A program made the position numbers and the translations under genes. A stretch of 56,968 nt of DNA, taken from Syntrophomonadaceae bacterium. GTDB taxonomy: Bacteria > Bacillota > Syntrophomonadia > Syntrophomonadales > Syntrophomonadaceae. Positions 53,497 to 56,968 of this stretch are shown piece by piece. The stretch spans positions 1 through 56,968 of the forward strand of contig JAAYJK010000048.1 of NCBI GenBank assembly GCA_012522955.1, in the 5' to 3' direction. The notes below the pieces were generated by a model. The model was not told where the DNA came from. It ran no database searches and saw only the letters and a list, made by a program, of their open reading frames with translations. Position 1 is the first letter of the stretch, and the number at the start of each line of letters is the position of its first letter.

Positions 53497-55003
53497 AGAG
53501 GCAAACAGCTTCACAGTAAGCTGGTCATCCAATAGTCCCGACATTGCTTCGGTCAATGAGGATGGGGTAGTAAATGGAATCGCAAAGGGTACTGCTACCA
53601 TATTGGCACGTACATCAACAGGTCTGGTGACTGGGATCACCATTGAGGTATATGAAGAACCCCGTACGGTTCCACTATCGGCAGACTATACAAAGAATAC
53701 CATCCAATTTTGTCGGGATTATATGGTGTTAGGCCAGGGCTGCTATATGATGGCCACAGGTGATCGGCAGGGCGAAGCAGGATTGGTGGCAGGGGATGAG
53801 CGGTATATTCCAGTCAGCTGGCGTATGAATGACACCGCAGGGAGTAGCGGCAGCTGGTCTACGCCTCCTTATTCCACCGCTTATACTGCATCACAGGAAG
53901 GTTCACTTACCACCTGGGTGGTATTCAGGAAGCAGGTATTTGACGGACAACAATGGGTAGATGGCAGCGAAAGCGAAAAAACTTCTTCCTACACTATTTT
54001 GGTCTATAGCCAAGACGGCGGCTCCAGCACGATTCCAGGATCTGGCGGTGTATCCCACTCGGGCAATACCAGCGCCGGTGATAGCGGGGGAGCCCTGGTA
54101 TTTAACCCGGACGGCAGCCCTGCAGATACTGTTATTCAGATTCTCTCAGAACAGGATGCCACTGCATTAAACCTCAAAAACAATACGGCTTTGTTTGCCC
54201 AATTGATGAATGTACAGATGCTACCGGCTTCACAATGGTTTCAACTGCCAGGTCTGGATGGAGAGGTTCTTAAAATCCATATTCCATTGGAATCGGCCTT
54301 GCTGCAAGCCAACGGCTTGGATGAAAATAGCAGGAAGTTGGGCGTATACTGTTACGATCCGGAAAACAAGGAGTGGGAATATATTTTCGGCAAATATGAC
54401 GACAAAGCTGATGCCATGGTATTTTCCACAGAGCAAAGGGGGATATTTGCCCTATTTGAAGCCCATAAAACCTTCCCGGATATCAGCGACTGCTGGACCA
54501 GGGAATATATAGAAATTCTGGCGGCGCGGCAGATTGTGGACGGCACCGGCAATGGGTATTTTGAACCCCAAAAACAGCTGACCCGGGCGGAATATCTGAA
54601 AATGTTGATAGAAGCCTTGGATATTGAACTGGAGACCAAGCTAACCACCAGCTTTATAGACGTGGATAAGAACCAATGGTACTACTGCTATGCGGCCACA
54701 GCCCAAAAGCTGGGCATTGCCACGGGTGTTCCGGGAGGCTGTTTCAATCCCAACGACTTTGTTCTGCGGCAGGATATGTCCGTCATGGCAGTCCGAGCCC
54801 TGAAAGCTGCGGGGATAGAATTGGAAGATAACGGTATCCAGAAGGTGTTCATCGATGAAAGCAATATTTCGGAATACGCTAGAGAAGCTGTCAAGACTCT
54901 TGTGGCAAGAGGTATTCTGACCGGAGACGACAAAAGGCGCTTCCTGCCGAGAAAGGGAGCGAACAGGGCAGAAGCAGCCAAGATAATATACCTGCTTAGG
55001 TAA
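53475..55003 (+). pseudogene. Fragment 4: BIG2 and three SLH domains
   Basis: BIG2 motif ANSFTVSWSSNSPDIASVNE with GIAKGTATILART, a spacer, and SLH repeats TFPDISDCWTREYIEIL, SFIDVDKNQWYYCYA and VFIDESNISEYAREAV. Ends at 55003; a short terminator follows. Confidence 0.75.
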
Positions 55004-55017
55004 AGCCATATGATTTG

Positions 55018-55041
55018 GCTCTCGTTAGTGAGAGATTTTTG
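55018..55041 (+). terminator. Terminator of the giant SLH gene
   Basis: CTCTC (55019-55023) pairs with GAGAG (55030-55034), followed by ATTTTTG. Short stem with a good T-tract. Confidence 0.55.
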
Positions 55042-55051
55042 CATGCCTCAT

Positions 55052-55088
55052 TTAGGAGTCCCAGGTGCCAGCCACCTGGGACTCCTAA
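55052..55088. repeat. REP-like palindrome
   Basis: TTAGGAGTCCCAGGTG (55052-55067) is exactly inverted at 55073-55088 around CCAGC. Same style (TTAGG...CCTAA) as the palindrome at 21382. No T-tract. Confidence 0.65.
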
Positions 55089-55092
55089 CAAT

Positions 55093-55153
55093 TTATCGTA
55101 CGATGATATTATATTTCTAGCTCATCGCACTACATGCTATAATTATCGTACGA
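55093..55153 (+). promoter_or_regulatory. Promoter with paired palindromic operators
   Basis: TTATCGTACGA occurs at 55093-55103 and again at 55143-55153, 50 bp apart; the first is part of the perfect palindrome ATCGTACGAT (55095-55104). TATAAT at 55138-55143 with TTCTAG 17 bp upstream is a plausible promoter, so the second copy overlaps the -10 box and start region. The Phd-like domain of the gene downstream may bind here (inference). Confidence 0.65.
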
Positions 55154-55163
55154 GGTGATTAAT

Positions 55164-55904
55164 ATGAATGAAACCACAAAAGTTATTACCGCCACCGAGT
55201 TGAAGACCAATCTGGGTAAATACATCGACTATGTTATTGATGACCACGAGGTTGTTATTACCAAAAACGGCAAAAAAGCCATAAGGATTACCCCTTACAT
55301 CACGGAAATCGAACGATATTTTATAGTTAAGGAAAACGCATTAGATTACCAATATGGCGGCAAGAAGGTATCCTATGACGAATTCATGGAGATTTATGAG
55401 AAAAGTGAGCTAAGAATGGAATATATCAACGGTGAAATAGTCCTTTTGGCCTCCCCCAGCACCTATCATCAGGATATATCCGGGAATTTGTATACCCATC
55501 TACGATCATATGTAAAAGGCAAGAATTGCAAGGTTTTCTATGCTCTTGATGTCCATTTCTATAAAAAGGACCTTAATACACCCGATGTAATGCAGCCCGA
55601 TCTGCTCATAGCATGCGATTTGGAGAATAACGTTAATGAAAACGGCCGATACATGGGAACACCCACCCTTTGCGTTGAAATTCTGTCCAAAAGCACACGT
55701 TCCAAGGATATGGTAGATAAACTCAATACTTATATGTTATCCGGTGTGAGAGAATTCTGGATTGTCGATCCTTTTAAACATTCTGTTATGGTCTATGGAT
55801 TTAAGGATTTCGAAATCGACGAGTATACCACCTGTAAACTCCAGGATACTCTAACATCGTATTTTTTTGAGGGTTTAGAGATTCCGATAAGTGAAGTATT
55901 TTAA
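55164..55904 (+). CDS. Phd/YefM-like antitoxin domain fused to Uma2-family nuclease-like domain
   Basis: A 246-aa fusion. Seen: residues about 5-50 (KVITATELKTNLGKYIDYV and HEVVITKNGKKAIRITP) match the Phd/YefM DNA-binding antitoxin fold; residues about 65-245 match the Uma2 (DUF820) PD-(D/E)xK fold with SYDEFMEIYEKSELRMEYINGEI, QPDLLIA and the ExK pair in VEILSKSTR. GAGGTG at 55153-55158 fits the ATG at 55164 rather than the in-frame GTG at 55155. Known: Phd domains repress their own operons and neutralise toxins; Uma2 proteins are common in genome repeats but poorly understood. Autoregulation at the ATCGTACGA sites is inferred. Confidence 0.8.
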   Translation: MNETTKVITATELKTNLGKYIDYVIDDHEVVITKNGKKAIRITPYITEIERYFIVKENALDYQYGGKKVSYDEFMEIYEKSELRMEYINGEIVLLASPSTYHQDISGNLYTHLRSYVKGKNCKVFYALDVHFYKKDLNTPDVMQPDLLIACDLENNVNENGRYMGTPTLCVEILSKSTRSKDMVDKLNTYMLSGVREFWIVDPFKHSVMVYGFKDFEIDEYTTCKLQDTLTSYFFEGLEIPISEVF

Positions 55905-55956
55905 TTTAGCCCATTAATGATCAATGCCTTCCAATGACAAGGTGTTATGTGAACTA

Positions 55957-55987
55957 CTCCCACTTACACTTCATTTAGAAGTGGGAG
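55957..55987. other. IS605-type right-end hairpin / predicted omega-RNA 3' region
   Basis: CTCCCACTT (55957-55965) pairs exactly with AAGTGGGAG (55979-55987). Together with the GTGAACTA string at 55950-55957, it has the typical look of an IS200/IS605 right end. On the reverse strand it lies just downstream of tnpB, where guide (omega) RNAs of TnpB systems end. The insertion boundary is likely near 55950. Confidence 0.6.
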
Positions 55988-55996
55988 CTTCTGGTT

Positions 55997-56968
55997 TCAA
56001 CACCCGGCTACTGCCGTAGCTCCACCTGGGGCCGTCCCGGCCCTCAAGATATTTATTGCAGCGTTTATATCACGATCTATCTCTAGTCCGCAGGGACATT
56101 TATGTACTCTTACGGACAAAGACTTCTTGACCATAGCACCGCAATTCGAACAGATTTGTGATGTATTCCGCGGGTTCACAAATATTACTTTCTTACCGGC
56201 ACTTTCAGCCTTGTAAGAAACATATTTGATGAACTTAGCCTAGGACGCATCGGAGATTGACTTAGCTAAGTGATGGTTTTTAACCATATTCTTGATTTTC
56301 AAGTCCTCAAACACAATCACATCATAGTTTTTAATAAGCTTTTTACTTTCATTATGCAAGAAATCATTGCGCTGGTCTTTAATTTTACAATGTATCTTAG
56401 CTAACTTATTTCTTTGTTTCTTGCGAGAATTAGAGCCCTTCTTTTTACGGGATAGTGATCTCTGCTGGGATTTAAGCTTAGCTTCGGATTTGCGTAAGAA
56501 TTTTGGGTTGTAAATCAGGACGCCATCTGAAAGAGCAGCAAACTTCTCGATACCAACATCAATACCTACATCTCGAAAAGCCTTAGGTAATAGTTCGGAC
56601 TTGGTTTCACATGCAAAACAAACATACCAGTTATTAAGCTCTCTTTTAACCGAGCAGGTTTTAATTATTCCTTTAATCCCACGATGCAATTTAATTTTTA
56701 TATTGCCAATCTTAAAAAGTTTTAATCTCTGGTTGCCTTTATGATTATCGGATAAAGAGAACCCAGACTGCGGATAAGTGAAACTATCATACCAGCCACG
56801 TCCCTTAAATCTCGGGTAGCCGGGTTTTTCGCTTGTTTTAAGTCTGCGAAAGAAATTCTGAAAGGCTTTATCAACTCGCCTGAGTACATCTTGTAAAATC
56901 TGCGAATAGATATTCTTATATCCAGGGAAATATTCTTTTAAAGTTTTTAATTCGTCAGCCTGGTTATA
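55997..56968 (-). pseudogene. tnpB: IS200/IS605-family TnpB (RNA-guided nuclease), amber-interrupted and running off the window
   Basis: TnpB/OrfB on the reverse strand; the 5' end lies beyond the window. Seen: N-terminal helical region (FPGYKNIYSQILQDVLRRV); RuvC acids in VGIDVGIEKFAALSDG (Asp), VIVFEDLKIKNM (Glu) and DRDINAAINIL (Asp); and a zinc finger with CSNCG and KCPCG. One in-frame TAG at 56240-56242 replaces what is normally a Trp codon in SISDASWAKF, separating the last RuvC segment and zinc finger. Otherwise the reading frame is intact, so the inactivation looks recent. No tnpA in view. Known: TnpB is a guide-RNA-directed DNA nuclease. Confidence 0.85.

Larger units (their letters stand above)
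49419..55003 (+). pseudogene. Giant FN3/BIG2/SLH surface protein gene, fragmented
   Basis: One decayed gene of about 5.6 kb. The first frame opens at 49419 after a stop, with no signal peptide or start signals, so it is 5'-truncated. Frame changes occur near 50700 (before DETSILLSWEAS), 51560-51600 and 53475-53490, plus an in-frame TAG at 51712-51714. Domains in order: unknown beta-rich repeats (49419-50690), two FN3 domains (about 50720-51240), a long extracellular region with an Asp- and Lys-rich tract (52660-52750), a BIG2 domain (53490-53650) and three SLH repeats (54470-55000). Codon choice looks more G/C-rich than the flanking genes, suggesting foreign origin (inference). Likely role when intact: S-layer-anchored adhesin or matrix protein. 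Confidence 0.82.

Noticed and set aside
1-56968. tRNA, rRNA, CRISPR arrays or classical riboswitches
   Set aside because: Scanning intergenic regions by eye found no cloverleaf-like tRNA, no rRNA segments, no regularly spaced repeats and no recognisable riboswitch core.

Overview
The window reads as chromosome of an anaerobic, spore-forming, fatty-acid-oxidising member of the Clostridia. Syntrophomonadaceae (Syntrophomonas-like) is my best guess, inferred from gene content and moderately AT-rich codon use; no rRNA or other taxonomic marker is present. The support is a set of dispersed beta-oxidation genes (thiolase at 10947, enoyl-CoA hydratase at 15469, FabG-type reductase at 27792, acyl-CoA dehydrogenase at 28960), spore genes (tlp at 5233, a GerMN lipoprotein at 20542, prkA-yhbH-spoVR at 22766-27243), SLH surface proteins and [FeFe]-hydrogenase-like chemistry.

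Layout. 1-7.2 kb: the start of a transposase at the left edge, then mscS, rarD, a universal stress protein, nhaA, a gene-poor stretch with a 270-bp element bounded by 13-bp inverted repeats, tlp, a DNRLRE domain protein and an MBL hydrolase. 7.5-18.8 kb: an unusual sigma-54 activator whose sensor is an [FeFe]-hydrogenase-like module, a thiolase, a two-gene unit of unknown function behind a near-consensus sigma-54 promoter, an orphan PAS histidine kinase, an enoyl-CoA hydratase, and a PurL-like protein with altered active-site residues and a cysteine cluster. 19-30.8 kb: exported proteins, a metallophosphoesterase, the PrkA-YhbH-SpoVR operon, FabG and an acyl-CoA dehydrogenase. 31-39.5 kb: topoisomerase III, an unknown protein, the TIGR03915/TIGR03916 DNA-modification pair, a beta-helix protein and a CofE-like ligase.

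39.7-46.7 kb is the most interesting block: acyl-CoA ligase, alpha-oxoamine synthase, six-TM hybrid histidine kinase (HisKA-HATPase-REC-REC-Hpt) and REC-HD-GYP response regulator, all in one direction. A fatty-acyl alpha-oxoamine synthase beside a six-TM hybrid kinase recalls the CqsA/CqsS and LqsA/LqsS alpha-hydroxyketone quorum-sensing systems. I propose, as inference, that this is a clostridial self-signalling module with c-di-GMP hydrolysis as output.

46.8-55.0 kb holds two decayed SLH surface-protein genes. The first is a 5'-truncated subtilase with at least three frameshifts. The second is a giant FN3/BIG2/SLH protein with at least three frameshifts and one nonsense codon, and its codon use looks more GC-rich than its neighbours. 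The right edge has a Phd-Uma2 fusion gene with paired palindromic operators, and a reverse-strand IS605-type tnpB broken by one amber codon, next to its hairpin right end.

No tRNA, rRNA or CRISPR array was found.
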